The position numbers were made by a program, and so were the translations under genes. From Pseudomonadota bacterium (GTDB lineage Bacteria; Pseudomonadota; Gammaproteobacteria; GCA-001735895), in the NCBI GenBank assembly GCA_022563685.1, contig JADFMY010000014.1:1-39911 (forward strand): a stretch of DNA of 39,911 nucleotides. Reading direction: 5' to 3'. Shown here piece after piece: positions 15,508 to 25,124 of this stretch (position 1 is the stretch's first letter; every line of letters begins with the position of its first letter). The notes below the pieces were generated by a model. It was given only the letters and a program-made list of their open reading frames with translations, was not told where the DNA came from and did not search any database.

Positions 15508-17708
15508 ATAGCACGATGCGCAATTCAGTCCTGATACTGGCGCTGGTTATCCTGTTGATGGTATCGCTGTATTCGATCAGCGAAGCGACTTTCAATTCGG
15601 CTGCCTTTAGCAAATATTACGGTTGGCTGGTGTTTGTCAATGCCATCAGCCTGGTCACTCTACTTGGTCTGATTGTATATAACGTTTACAGGTTGATTGT
15701 GCAATATCGGCTGAAAGCGGTTGGTTCGCGTCTGACGACCCGCCTGATCAGTGTGTTTGTATTGCTGACGATCATTCCGGTGAGTATTGTGTACTATTTC
15801 TCGCTCACCTTTCTGCACCGAAGTATCGATAGCTGGTTCGATGTCGGTATCGAGACGGCACTTGAAGATTCCCTGCAACTGGGGCGCAGTGCACTGGATC
15901 TGCGCAAGCGCGAAGCGCTTAACAAGACGCGACTGATTGCGTCTGAAATTACCGATATAGGCGATGAGCTATTGATCATGTATCTCGACGAGGCGCGTGA
16001 GCGTCACAATGCCAATGAATTGACCCTGGTCGATCACGATCAGTCTATCCTGGCTTCGAGTAGTATCGATTCGACCAAATTGCCAACCGCGTTGTCGCTA
16101 ACCGATGTGGGTGAACTCAGCGCCGAAAAACATTACCTGAATCTGGAGGATAGCCCTGTATATGGGCTGGCGATACGCATTGTCGTGCTGGTTTCAAGTT
16201 CGGATGTAACCGAAAAGGCTAAGACGCTACAGGCGCTTTTCCCTTTTACTGACTACCTGAACGAATTGACAATCGGCGTGCAGGAGGCTTTCGAGCAGTA
16301 CAAGGAGCTGGCGGTATTACGCAACCCGCTCAAAACCAGTTTTACCCTGGCGCTATCGGTTATCTGGTTGCTTAGCGTGCTATCGGCGGTCTGGCTGGCC
16401 TTTGTCGCGGCGCGAAAACTGGTTTCACCAATCAACGATCTGGTCGAAGCCACCAAATCGGTCGCCGCAGGGGATTATGAAAAACAGCTTACCGTGGAAG
16501 GTTCTGACGAGTTAGGAATTTTGCTGCACTCTTTCAATACCATGACACGTAAAATATCGAAATCGAGAGAGGTGGCGGAACAGAGTAAGTTGAAGGAAGC
16601 GAAGCAAAAGAAATACCTGGAATCGGTGATGGAGCATATTAATTCGGGTGTACTAACCATCGATGAAACCGGATTTATCAAGAGTGGAAATCCGGCTGCC
16701 TGTTCGATTTTTGGTATAGCGAACTATTTCTTCACCGAACTTTACATCGCCGACGTGGTGCGGGAATACCCGATGATGCAGCATTTCTTCGAAGTGGTGC
16801 AGGGCCATATGGAAAATGATCGGGAGTGGCAGGAAGAGGTGGTGATTTTCGGCCACAGTGGAAGAAAAATTCTGCGCGTCAGAGGCACAAGCCTGGAGAC
16901 GCAATCAGACGATCGTAAAGAGCAGGTGATAGTGGTCGACGATTTGACCGAGTTGATCCAGGCGCAAAAAGATTCGGCCTGGAGCGAAATGGCCAGACGT
17001 CTGGCACATGAAATCAAAAATCCATTGACTCCGATTCAACTGTCGGCCGAAAGATTGCAGCGTAAATTAAGTGGAAAGGTAGCACCGGATAAACAACGCA
17101 TGCTCGATCGCTATACCCAGACTATCGTACAGCAGGTCGAAGCGATGAAATCGATGGTCAATGCCTTTAGTGACTATGCGCGCTCCCCCACGCAAAAACC
17201 GGAATCCCTGAATTTGAATCAGATGCTGGAAGCGATAACGACACTGTATGATGCAGACAATGACGATGTGGCAATAGAACTGGATCTGGATAGCTCGATA
17301 CCCATGATACAGGGGGACCCTGTGCGCTTGCGGCAATTGGTACACAATCTGATTAAGAATAGCCTGGAAACCATCGATCAGACTGGGTGGATAAAAATGC
17401 AGACCCGCTGTGTACGCGAAACCGGTCGGCAATTTGCCGAACTATCGGTCGAGGATAGCGGTAGTGGTGTTGCCGATGAAATTGCCGATAGCCTGTTTGA
17501 ACCCTATGTTACGACTAAAACTTCGGGTAGCGGGCTTGGACTGGCTATAGTAAAGAAAATCGTCGATGAACACGGTGGTATGGTGTGGACCGAAAAAGGT
17601 TCCCAGGGCGGAGCAAGATTTATAGTACGCTTACCCCTGATATCGCAAATAAACGATGAAACCAGTGCCGATGAAACTAACGAAAAAGATGTCAGGGTAA
17701 TATCATGA
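15504..17708 (+). CDS. ntrY: NtrY-like membrane sensor histidine kinase
   Basis: 734 residues. About three membrane segments lie in residues 7-95, then a periplasmic region to about 285, another membrane segment (LALSVIWLLSVLSAVWLAFV) and a HAMP domain. A PAS domain follows (about 370-490), then HisKA with the phospho-acceptor His502 in RRLAHEIKNPLTPIQLSAE, and the ATPase domain with HNLIKNSLE, DSGSGVAD and TSGSGLGLAIVKKIVDEHGG. The start overlaps the DUF4390 stop (ATGA) and its stop overlaps ntrX, so the three genes are coupled. The signal is unknown; NtrY homologues have been tied to nitrogen, redox and envelope responses, and here the link to trkA-trkH suggests ion or envelope status (inference). 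Confidence 0.9.
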   Translation: MNSTMRNSVLILALVILLMVSLYSISEATFNSAAFSKYYGWLVFVNAISLVTLLGLIVYNVYRLIVQYRLKAVGSRLTTRLISVFVLLTIIPVSIVYYFSLTFLHRSIDSWFDVGIETALEDSLQLGRSALDLRKREALNKTRLIASEITDIGDELLIMYLDEARERHNANELTLVDHDQSILASSSIDSTKLPTALSLTDVGELSAEKHYLNLEDSPVYGLAIRIVVLVSSSDVTEKAKTLQALFPFTDYLNELTIGVQEAFEQYKELAVLRNPLKTSFTLALSVIWLLSVLSAVWLAFVAARKLVSPINDLVEATKSVAAGDYEKQLTVEGSDELGILLHSFNTMTRKISKSREVAEQSKLKEAKQKKYLESVMEHINSGVLTIDETGFIKSGNPAACSIFGIANYFFTELYIADVVREYPMMQHFFEVVQGHMENDREWQEEVVIFGHSGRKILRVRGTSLETQSDDRKEQVIVVDDLTELIQAQKDSAWSEMARRLAHEIKNPLTPIQLSAERLQRKLSGKVAPDKQRMLDRYTQTIVQQVEAMKSMVNAFSDYARSPTQKPESLNLNQMLEAITTLYDADNDDVAIELDLDSSIPMIQGDPVRLRQLVHNLIKNSLETIDQTGWIKMQTRCVRETGRQFAELSVEDSGSGVADEIADSLFEPYVTTKTSGSGLGLAIVKKIVDEHGGMVWTEKGSQGGARFIVRLPLISQINDETSADETNEKDVRVIS

Positions 17709-18976
17709 GCGCAAGAATTCTTGTCGTCGACGACGAACCGGATATCAGGTTTCTGCTCAAAGATATTCTAGAGGATGAGGGTTACCAGGTAGACATAGCG
17801 GAGCATGCCAGGGCGGCGAATGAAAAAAGGCAGTCGAATATGCCTGATCTGGTGTTGCTTGATATCTGGATGCCCGAAGTTGATGGCGTTACCCTGTTGA
17901 AACAATGGAAAGCCTCCAATGCTGACGATTGCCCTGTGGTGATGATGTCCGGCCACGGCACCGTGGAAACTGCGGTTGAGGCGACTAAATTCGGTGCTTA
18001 CGATTTTGTTGAAAAACCGCTTTCCATGGCCAAGCTTCTGAGTACTGTCAAAGCGGCTCTTGCTAGTGCTTCGAAATCGGGGCGGCAGGAATTTCGTGAG
18101 AAAAAGGAAGAACCAGTCGGTAATAGCCGTACTGTGCACCAGTTAAAACTTCAATTTCAAAGCTTACGTCATTCCAGTACCCCCGTGTTCCTTGCCGGTG
18201 TGACGGGTAGTGGCCGCAGAATCTGGGCTTCTTATCTCAGTGAGTTATCACACCCTGACAACCCTATGAAAGTATTCGACCCCGACCGGGGTCTCTCTGA
18301 TTTTCTGTCTTTGAACTCCAACCTATATATTGAAGAAATTTTGGACTTGAGCCAGGATCAGCAAACCAATATTTACCGTGAAATTCAGAATGATAGCAGG
18401 CAGTCCGATTATCGTTTGATCCTGTCCAGTCGACTTGACTATTCACGCCTTGTTAAACACCCCAAAATATTACCGGCACTTGCCAGTTGTTGGCGCAAGG
18501 CCATTCAAATTCCATCGCTGAATGAGCATATTGAGGATATTCCAGAGTTACTCGAGTATTATGTCAATTGGTACGGCGATTACGAACAGCTACCTTATCG
18601 GCATTTCGGCGTGGCCGCACAGAATTTACTACGCAATTACAGCTGGGACGGAGATATAACCCAGTTAAAGCATTTCATTAAAGCCATATTGGCGAATAGT
18701 GATCAGGAATCCATAGAACTTGATGAAATCCAGCAAATTCTGCTGCAAACTGACCCGTCCAAACCGAAGGATCCGGAAAATGCGATGCAATTCAGCATCG
18801 ATCTGGATCTGGATTTGCGTGAAGCCAGAGAAGTATTTGAACGAGAGTATCTGGCCCGGCACCTGAGCTTGAGCGGAAACAATATTGCTGAACTCGCACG
18901 ACGAGTGGGGCAGGAACGAACCCACCTTTACCGAAAGTTAAAGACACTGGGCCTTTATAACAAGAAAAAATCCTGA
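17705..18976 (+). CDS. ntrX: NtrX-like response regulator with degenerate AAA+ domain
   Basis: 423 residues. The receiver domain is complete: D10/D11, phospho-acceptor D53 in [14 protein letters not shown]82 and K104 in FVEKPLS. The central region still shows the fold of a sigma-54 activator but not its working parts: the Walker A is AGVTGSGRR (165-172; Arg in place of the catalytic Lys), the Walker B is LYIEEI (DE changed to EE), and only about 36 residues separate them, so the GAFTGA loop that contacts sigma-54 is absent. A Fis-type HTH closes the protein ([20 protein letters not shown]). It is expected to bind DNA under control of NtrY but not to drive sigma-54 open-complex formation. Confidence 0.88.
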   Translation: MSARILVVDDEPDIRFLLKDILEDEGYQVDIAEHARAANEKRQSNMPDLVLLDIWMPEVDGVTLLKQWKASNADDCPVVMMSGHGTVETAVEATKFGAYDFVEKPLSMAKLLSTVKAALASASKSGRQEFREKKEEPVGNSRTVHQLKLQFQSLRHSSTPVFLAGVTGSGRRIWASYLSELSHPDNPMKVFDPDRGLSDFLSLNSNLYIEEILDLSQDQQTNIYREIQNDSRQSDYRLILSSRLDYSRLVKHPKILPALASCWRKAIQIPSLNEHIEDIPELLEYYVNWYGDYEQLPYRHFGVAAQNLLRNYSWDGDITQLKHFIKAILANSDQESIELDEIQQILLQTDPSKPKDPENAMQFSIDLDLDLREAREVFEREYLARHLSLSGNNIAELARRVGQERTHLYRKLKTLGLYNKKKS

Positions 18977-18977
18977 A

Positions 18978-20354
18978 ATGAAAATCATCATACTGGGGGC
19001 CGGTCAGGTTGGCTCAACGGTTGCGAGCGAACTCGCCCGGGAAGAAGCCAACGAAATTACCGTTATCGATATCGACCAGACCATCCTGACCGAATTACAG
19101 GACCACCTCGATCTGCGGACCATTTGTGGTAATGGATCCTACCCCAATATGCTCGAAATGGCGGGTGCCGATGATGCCGATATGTTGATCGCGTTAACCA
19201 ACAGCGATGAAATCAACATGGTTGCCTGCCAGATAGCATCGTCTATATTCCATACACCGACCAAGATTGCCCGTATTCGCTCACCAGAATACTTGCGTCA
19301 TCCTGAATTGTTTGCGGCCGAATCGATCCCGGTAGACGTGATGATTAGTCCGGAATCGCTGGTGACCGAATACATTCATCATCTGATCGAGCATCCCAGT
19401 GCGCTGCAAGTGCTGGATTTCGCCGGGGGGAAAGTACAGTTGGTTGCGGTTAAGGCTTACGATAATGGTCCCCTCGTCGGGCATGCGCTTAAGACCATGA
19501 AACAACATGTGCCTGGTGTCGATATGCGCGTCGCAGCAATATTTAGAGAAGGTAAATCGATACGGCCTTCAGCCGAATGTATTGTCGAAGCCGGCGATGA
19601 AGTGTTTTTTATCGCAGCGCGCAGGCACATACCGATAGTGATTTCAGAATTGAGAAAGCTCGATAAACCGATCAAACGAGTGATGCTGGCCGGTGGCGGC
19701 AACATCGGCGGACAACTGGCCGGGCTGCTAGAAAAAGATTATCAGGTGAAGGTGATCGAGATGCACCCTGACAGAGCGAGACAACTGTCGGGTATTCTAG
19801 ATTCTTCCATCGTCTTGCTTGGAGACGCTGCCAACCCAGACCTGTTGCTCGAGGAAAATATCGAATCGATGGATGTATTTTGTGCCCTGACCAATGACGA
19901 TGAAGCGAATATCCTGTCTTCCATGCTGGCCAAGCGTATGGGAGCCCGGAAGGTAATGTCGTTGATCAATCGCCCAGCTTATGTTGAATTAGTTGAAAGC
20001 GGCTTGATCGATATCGCAATCTCACCGCACCAGGTTACGATCGGAACGCTGCTGGCACATATTCGCCGGGGTGATGTGGTCGCGGTGCACGCGTTACGCC
20101 GTGGTTCCGCCGAAGCTATAGAAGCGATAGCGCATGGGGATAGTAGTTCGTCAAGAGTGGTTGGTCGCACCATCGAACAGATTAAGTTACCGGTTGGCAC
20201 CACCATTGGCGCCATCGTACGTGGCGAGCGGGTGATTATTGCGCACCATGACACGATGATTGAGTCCGAAGACCATGTCATCCTGTTTTTAACCGATAAG
20301 AAAAAAATTACCGAGGTCGAACGTTTGTTCCAGGTTGGATTTACCTATTTTTGA
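18978..20354 (+). CDS. trkA: Trk system potassium transporter, NAD-binding subunit TrkA
   Basis: 458 residues with two RCK halves. The first Rossmann domain begins [20 protein letters not shown], and the second, near residue 233, reads [19 protein letters not shown]; each is followed by an RCK_C domain (about 143-225 and 370-455). TrkA is the cytosolic gating ring of the TrkH channel. It starts one base after the ntrX stop and is followed six bases later by trkH. Confidence 0.96.
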   Translation: MKIIILGAGQVGSTVASELAREEANEITVIDIDQTILTELQDHLDLRTICGNGSYPNMLEMAGADDADMLIALTNSDEINMVACQIASSIFHTPTKIARIRSPEYLRHPELFAAESIPVDVMISPESLVTEYIHHLIEHPSALQVLDFAGGKVQLVAVKAYDNGPLVGHALKTMKQHVPGVDMRVAAIFREGKSIRPSAECIVEAGDEVFFIAARRHIPIVISELRKLDKPIKRVMLAGGGNIGGQLAGLLEKDYQVKVIEMHPDRARQLSGILDSSIVLLGDAANPDLLLEENIESMDVFCALTNDDEANILSSMLAKRMGARKVMSLINRPAYVELVESGLIDIAISPHQVTIGTLLAHIRRGDVVAVHALRRGSAEAIEAIAHGDSSSSRVVGRTIEQIKLPVGTTIGAIVRGERVIIAHHDTMIESEDHVILFLTDKKKITEVERLFQVGFTYF

Positions 20355-20360
20355 CGCGCT

Positions 20361-21812
20361 ATGCAGTTTTTGGTGATACAGCGCGTACTCGGACTGCTGC
20401 TAATTATTTTTAGCATCAGTTTTTTGCCCCCATATTTTATCGGTCTGCATTACCAGGACGGTGCGACAGAGCCCTTTATCCAGGCATTCTTCATTACCCA
20501 GCTCTGCGGTTTTTTGCTATTTTTACCGGTGAGGAATCATAAAAAGGAATTACGCCTACGCGACGGGTTTATGGTGGTGGTGCTGGTCTGGGCGGTACTG
20601 GGTATAGTCGGCGGTTTACCGATTTATTTGTCCGGTATTTACGATATTTCGATCACCGATGCGATTTTTGAATCGATGTCGGGGCTCACCACGACCGGGG
20701 CGACGGTGATAGCCGGCATCGATTCGTTGCCGCACTCAATATTGTTTTATCGACAGGAATTACAGTGGCTTGGCGGCATGGGGATCATCGTTCTGGCCGT
20801 GGCGGTGTTGCCGATGCTTGGGATCGGCGGGATGCAATTGTTTCGAGCCGAAACGCCCGGTCCGGTTAAGGACAACAAGCTCACGCCCCGTATCACCGAA
20901 ACCGCAAAATCGCTTTGGTATATCTACATGGGGTTGACGGTCAGTTGTGGGCTGGCTTACTGGGTGGCAGGCATGTCGATTTTCGATGCGGTGTCGCACG
21001 CATTTTCGACTATCGCGATTGGTGGCTTTTCCACCCACGATGCCAGTATCGGCTACTTCGATAGTACTGCAATCGAACTGGTCGCTGTTGTATTCATGCT
21101 TCTTTCAGGCGCCAATTTTGCTATCCACTTTGTTGCGCTTCGCAATAAGTCACTGAAACCTTATTTGCGCGATGCGGAATTCAGGGCCTATATCTGGGTG
21201 TTGCTGGTGGTCAGTATTGTCACCATCGGATATTTGCAATTGACCAAGACATTCGAATCTACTACTGAGTCAATTATTGAGGGTTTGTTTCAGGTGGTGT
21301 CGATTGGCACCACGACCGGCTTTACTACTGTCGAATATTATACCTGGCCCGGATTTTTACCCGTATTACTGTTGTATGTGAGTTTTATCGGTGGTTGCTC
21401 CGGTTCTACCGGTGGCGGTATTAAGGTGATTCGTATTCTGCTGCTGGTGAAGCAGGGCGCGCGTGAGCTAAAAAAGTTGATTCATCCTAACGCTCAATTT
21501 GCCGTGAAGATAGGCAGGAAACCCTTACCGGAAAAAGTACTCGAGGCGGTATGGGGCTTTTTTGCCGCCTATTTGGCCATTTCGGCACTGATGATATTGT
21601 TACTAATGGCCTCAGGACTGGATCAGGAGACGGCTTTTTCGGCGGTCGCAGCCTGTTTCAACAATCTGGGGCCGGGGCTTGGCGATGTCGGTCAAAATTA
21701 TGCTTCGATCAACGATTTTGCCAAGTGGGTACTGATTTTCGCAATGCTGCTCGGCAGGCTTGAAATATTTACCCTGCTGGTTTTGTTTACCCCTGGATTT
21801 TGGAGAAAATAA
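20361..21812 (+). CDS. trkH: Trk potassium uptake protein, membrane subunit
   Basis: 483 residues, integral membrane, built as four M1-P-M2 repeats. The selectivity-filter loops are visible as SGLTTTGATVI, AIGGFSTHDAS, SIGTTTGFTTV and FNNLGPGLGDV. With TrkA it takes up potassium. It is the last gene of the plus-strand block that starts at def, and a hairpin follows its stop. Confidence 0.95.
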   Translation: MQFLVIQRVLGLLLIIFSISFLPPYFIGLHYQDGATEPFIQAFFITQLCGFLLFLPVRNHKKELRLRDGFMVVVLVWAVLGIVGGLPIYLSGIYDISITDAIFESMSGLTTTGATVIAGIDSLPHSILFYRQELQWLGGMGIIVLAVAVLPMLGIGGMQLFRAETPGPVKDNKLTPRITETAKSLWYIYMGLTVSCGLAYWVAGMSIFDAVSHAFSTIAIGGFSTHDASIGYFDSTAIELVAVVFMLLSGANFAIHFVALRNKSLKPYLRDAEFRAYIWVLLVVSIVTIGYLQLTKTFESTTESIIEGLFQVVSIGTTTGFTTVEYYTWPGFLPVLLLYVSFIGGCSGSTGGGIKVIRILLLVKQGARELKKLIHPNAQFAVKIGRKPLPEKVLEAVWGFFAAYLAISALMILLLMASGLDQETAFSAVAACFNNLGPGLGDVGQNYASINDFAKWVLIFAMLLGRLEIFTLLVLFTPGFWRK

Positions 21813-21820
21813 AAGTTGAA

Positions 21821-21860
21821 AAAAATCGGCTATGTACAGGACGTACGGTATGCCGATTTT
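21821..21860 (+). terminator. Candidate terminator after trkH
   Basis: The outer arms AAATCGGC and GCCGATTT are perfectly complementary, and the inner arms TATGTAC and GTACGGTAT pair imperfectly around AGGAC. The T-run is inside and just past the stem (GATTTTGC), so this is a weak to moderate intrinsic terminator located about 10 bases after the trkH stop. Confidence 0.5.
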
Positions 21861-22083
21861 GCATCGTTACAAGGGCAAGGGTTGTTCCTACAACCCAATT
21901 GCATTTCCACCAGGGCCTGCCCCACGAGCACCGCGAGTGCTTTGGGTATCCATGGCGGTCATGTAACTTATTAGAGCACCAACAGTAGGCGCCTCTAGGC
22001 GATGCAGGAGCAGTTGCCGAGGAGCAAAAATCGGCGCCCCCAAAATTGCGAAAAAACGCATTTTAGGGTCGCCCAAAAAAGAA

Positions 22084-22108
22084 GCCCTGGTCAATCCATG
22101 ACCGGGGC
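22084..22108 (-). terminator. GC-rich hairpin with T-run on the minus side
   Basis: GCCCTGGTC (22084-22092) pairs with GACCGGGGC (22100-22108) with one wobble around a 7-nt loop. Read on the minus strand, the stem is followed by TTCTTTTTT, the form of an intrinsic terminator, but no minus-strand gene lies upstream. It may be part of a dispersed repeat, or block antisense transcription into trkH. Confidence 0.4.
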
Positions 22109-22323
22109 TACAGTGTTGTCCTGAAGGAGCGTTCAACTAATCCCTGTTCGGGCGTCCCTGCTCTGCCATCCCTGCCATCGTCCCTGAATGTGCGTCCTTG
22201 CACGCCTGGTGCTGTTCTTCCTTGGCGACTCATCCCTGAGACGTGCTAGTATAGTGTCACGACGTTATAAATATTGATATCGTAATAAAGCCGAAATAGT
22301 GTCAGTCATGTCAGTGTAAAAAT

Positions 22324-22339
22324 GTAGGAGATTTCCTAC
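22324..22339. promoter_or_regulatory. Short inverted repeat upstream of the iminopeptidase gene
   Basis: GTAGGA (22324-22329) and TCCTAC (22334-22339) form a perfect 6-bp inverted repeat with a 4-nt loop, 37 bases before the ATG. It could be an operator or an RNA hairpin in the leader; there is no evidence to choose. Confidence 0.3.
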
Positions 22340-22376
22340 TTCCTGTCGATAACCTGGAGCAAATACTGGTTAAAAA

Positions 22377-23321
22377 ATGATATTTCCAGCCATACAACCG
22401 GGAAAGACCTGGCGTTTTGCAGTTTCGAATCTACATACTCTTTATCTCGAGGAGAGTGGAAATCCTGATGGCTTACCAGTGGTGTTCCTGCATGGCGGGC
22501 CAGGTGGCAGTTGCGAACCTGAGCATCGACGATTTTTTGATCCGGAGCAGTATCGCATCATCCTGTTCGACCAACGTGGCTGTGGCAGGTCAAAACCGCA
22601 CGCAAGCCTGGAACAAAACACCACCTGGGACCTGGTAGCAGATCTGGAAAAAATCCGCGAATTTCTGAAGGTCGAGCAATGGGTGGTATTTGGCGGTTCA
22701 TGGGGCTCGACACTAGCGCTGGCCTACGCGCAAAAACATCCTGAAAGCATTATGGGCTTGATTCTGCGTGGAATATTTCTCACTCGTGACGAAGATATAC
22801 GCTGGTTTTATCAGGGGGGCGCCGCCCGGTTTTTTCCCGAAGCCTGGGAACACTTTCTCGAACCCATTCCCGAATTAGAACAAAGTGATATGATAAGCGC
22901 TTATTATAAGCGACTGACCAGCGAAAACGAAATTGTTCGAATGGGGGCCGCTAAAGCCTGGTCGATCTGGGAAGGGACGACCGCAACGCTACTCCCGGAC
23001 AAAGCCGTCGTAGACTATTTTAGCGATCCGCACACAGCACTCAGTATTGCGCGTATCGAATGCCATTATTTCAGCAACCATAGTTTTTTTAGTCCTAACC
23101 AGCTACTCGACAATGCCAGTAAACTAAAAGATATTCCCGGATTCATCGTGCATGGCCGCTACGATATGATTTGTCCGATCGACCAGGCGTTGTCTCTCAA
23201 TCGGCAGTGGGGCACCTCTCAACTAAAAATTATTAACAATGCCGGGCATGCAATCTCCGAGCCTGGTATTAGCGATGCTCTGGTGGAATGTTGCAAGCAG
23301 ATGCTTGATATTCTGTCGTGA
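22377..23321 (+). CDS. pip: Proline iminopeptidase (alpha/beta hydrolase, family S33)
   Basis: 314 residues. It releases N-terminal proline from peptides. The oxyanion-hole motif HGGPGGSCEPEHRRFFDP near residue 39, the nucleophile Ser108 in FGGSWGSTLALAYAQ, the acid in HGRYDMICP and the His in NNAGHAISEPG are all present, as is the family's DQRGCGRSKPHA segment. The ATG at 22377 has no good Shine-Dalgarno. The stop overlaps the GTG of dtd (GTGA), so both are cotranscribed. Confidence 0.92.
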   Translation: MIFPAIQPGKTWRFAVSNLHTLYLEESGNPDGLPVVFLHGGPGGSCEPEHRRFFDPEQYRIILFDQRGCGRSKPHASLEQNTTWDLVADLEKIREFLKVEQWVVFGGSWGSTLALAYAQKHPESIMGLILRGIFLTRDEDIRWFYQGGAARFFPEAWEHFLEPIPELEQSDMISAYYKRLTSENEIVRMGAAKAWSIWEGTTATLLPDKAVVDYFSDPHTALSIARIECHYFSNHSFFSPNQLLDNASKLKDIPGFIVHGRYDMICPIDQALSLNRQWGTSQLKIINNAGHAISEPGISDALVECCKQMLDILS

Positions 23322-23752
23322 TCACCTTGCTACAACGCGTCAGCGAAGCGCGCGTTGTCATTGCAGGACAGTGTTTCGCCGGTATCGACAAAGGATTACT
23401 GGTGCTGGTAGGCGTGCAGGCCAGTGATAGCGAAGAGATAGCTCGAAAGTTTGTTTCGCGTTTGCTCAATTATCGAGTGTTTTCCGATTCTGAAGGCAAG
23501 ATGAACCTGTCATTAATTGATGTCCAGGGCGGACTGTTGCTGGTTCCGCAATTTACCCTGGCTGCCACCACCACCAAAGGGCGTAGGCCCAGTTTCACTT
23601 CAGCGGCGCCACCGGCACAGGGTGAATTTATTTTTCAGGCCATGGTAGATGCCGCGAGAAGCTGTTACCAGAAGGTAAAATCAGGTCAGTTCGGAGCCAA
23701 TATGCAGGTGCAGCTGATTAACGATGGTCCGGTAACTTTTATTCTGGACTGA
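23318..23752 (+). CDS. dtd: D-aminoacyl-tRNA deacylase
   Basis: 144 residues, starting with GTG at 23318. It hydrolyses D-amino acids from mischarged tRNAs. Family landmarks are LLQRVSEARVVIAG at the start, NYRVFSDSEGKMNLSL, PQFTLAA followed by KGRRPSF, and the C-terminal NDGPVTF (the cross-subunit Gly-Pro motif that reads chirality). Position 77, Ser in the usual SQFT motif, is Pro here; whether this is a common natural variant I cannot check. Confidence 0.93.
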   Translation: MITLLQRVSEARVVIAGQCFAGIDKGLLVLVGVQASDSEEIARKFVSRLLNYRVFSDSEGKMNLSLIDVQGGLLLVPQFTLAATTTKGRRPSFTSAAPPAQGEFIFQAMVDAARSCYQKVKSGQFGANMQVQLINDGPVTFILD

Positions 23753-23879
23753 TTTATTGCCTTTACCTCATATAGAGCGGGTAGATCACGCCTGCACAAA
23801 ATCATCTAAAAGGTCGAATTCCTGCGGAATGTCGATTATTATCTGATTCCTCATCTGTTCTACCCGAAAAGCGTTATTC

Positions 23880-24473
23880 ATGTCCGATCGTACCGCCACA
23901 GTGACCAGAGATACACTGGAAACGCAAATCACGGTTTCCGTTAATCTGGACGGAACTGGCAAGGCCAGTTTCGACACCGGAATCTCGTTTCTCGAGCACA
24001 TGCTCGACCAGGTCGCCCGGCATGGGTTGATCGATCTGGAAATCAAAGCCAACGGCGATCGGCATATTGACGATCACCATACGGTTGAAGATATCGGCAT
24101 AACCCTGGGCCAGGCGATTGCTCAGGCGCTCGGTGACAAGAAAGGCATCGTGCGCTACGGTCACGCTTACGTGCCGCTGGACGAAGCACTGTCACGAGTG
24201 GTGATCGATTTTTCAGGCCGCCCCGGAATCGAGTACCGGGTTGATTACCCAAGCGCGCGCATCGGACAATTCGACGTTGACCTGTTCCACGAATTTTTCC
24301 AGGGGTTCGTGAACCACGCGTCGGTGACCCTGCACATCGACAACTTGTTTGGCAGAAATTCTCACCATATTGCCGAAACCATATTTAAGGCCTTCGGACG
24401 TGCGCTGCGGGTTTCGGTATCCAGGGATGAAAGAATGGGGGGCGTGATCCCCTCGACCAAGGGTTCGCTGTAA
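23880..24473 (+). CDS. hisB: Imidazoleglycerol-phosphate dehydratase
   Basis: 197 residues, the monofunctional form without the N-terminal phosphatase domain of E. coli HisB. It catalyses step 6 of histidine synthesis and uses manganese bound by His-rich repeats, seen as [17 protein letters not shown] near 62 and [18 protein letters not shown] near 160. It opens the hisBHAFIE run; hisG, hisD and hisC are not in the window. Confidence 0.96.
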   Translation: MSDRTATVTRDTLETQITVSVNLDGTGKASFDTGISFLEHMLDQVARHGLIDLEIKANGDRHIDDHHTVEDIGITLGQAIAQALGDKKGIVRYGHAYVPLDEALSRVVIDFSGRPGIEYRVDYPSARIGQFDVDLFHEFFQGFVNHASVTLHIDNLFGRNSHHIAETIFKAFGRALRVSVSRDERMGGVIPSTKGSL

Positions 24474-24476
24474 TTG

Positions 24477-25124
24477 ATGCAAAGTATTGCCGTCATAGAC
24501 TACGGGATGGGCAATCTCAGGTCTGTTGTCAACGCGCTGGAGCATGTGGCAGGTAAAAATCACAAGGTGGTATTAACCTCTAACCCGGACCAGGTTATGC
24601 GCGCGCAGCGGGTCGTGTTTCCGGGTCAGGGAGCGGCCAGAGACTGTATGCGCGCGATAGACCAGTACGAGTTGCGCGAAACAATTTGTGATGCAGCCGC
24701 TCACAAACCATTTCTGGGAATTTGTATGGGTATGCAGGTTTTGATGGCGCATAGCGAAGAAAACCAGGGTACCGATTGTCTTGGCATTTACCCGGGACAG
24801 GTGCGATATTTTGGCGATGATCATCATGGCGACGATGGGAAAAAGCTCAAGGTACCGCACATGGGCTGGAATCAGCTACACCAGACCGGTGAGCATCCAC
24901 TCTGGAAATCGATCGATGACGATGCCAGATTTTATTTCGTGCATAGTTACTACCTCGAAGTCAGCGACCAAAGTCTGGTGATCGGTGAATGCGAATATGG
25001 ATTTTCCTTTAGTTGTGCCATTGCCCGCGACAATGTATTTGCGCTGCAATGTCATCCAGAAAAAAGCGCCGACGCAGGGCTTCAACTGCTGTCTAATTTT
25101 ATCCGCTGGGATGGTCAGACATGA
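24477..25124 (+). CDS. hisH: Imidazole glycerol phosphate synthase, glutaminase subunit
   Basis: 215 residues from the ATG at 24477 (a TTG three bases earlier is less likely). A class-I glutamine amidotransferase domain that passes ammonia to HisF. It starts [14 protein letters not shown]; the nucleophile is Cys83 in [10 protein letters not shown], and the His-Glu pair is in [12 protein letters not shown] near the C-terminus. It starts three bases after hisB and overlaps hisA by four bases. Confidence 0.96.
   Translation: MQSIAVIDYGMGNLRSVVNALEHVAGKNHKVVLTSNPDQVMRAQRVVFPGQGAARDCMRAIDQYELRETICDAAAHKPFLGICMGMQVLMAHSEENQGTDCLGIYPGQVRYFGDDHHGDDGKKLKVPHMGWNQLHQTGEHPLWKSIDDDARFYFVHSYYLEVSDQSLVIGECEYGFSFSCAIARDNVFALQCHPEKSADAGLQLLSNFIRWDGQT

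Larger units (their letters stand above)
21813..22376. other. 564-bp non-coding stretch between trkH and the iminopeptidase gene
   Basis: No credible reading frame was seen. It holds the trkH hairpin, a second strong hairpin at 22084-22108, a run of related words (TCCCTG preceded and followed by short complementary bases, for example GCCATCCCTGCC and GTGCGTCCTTGCAC) at about 22140-22240, and an AT-rich stretch near 22255-22300 that probably includes the promoter of the downstream gene. The density of hairpins suggests accumulated extragenic repeats. Confidence 0.55.
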
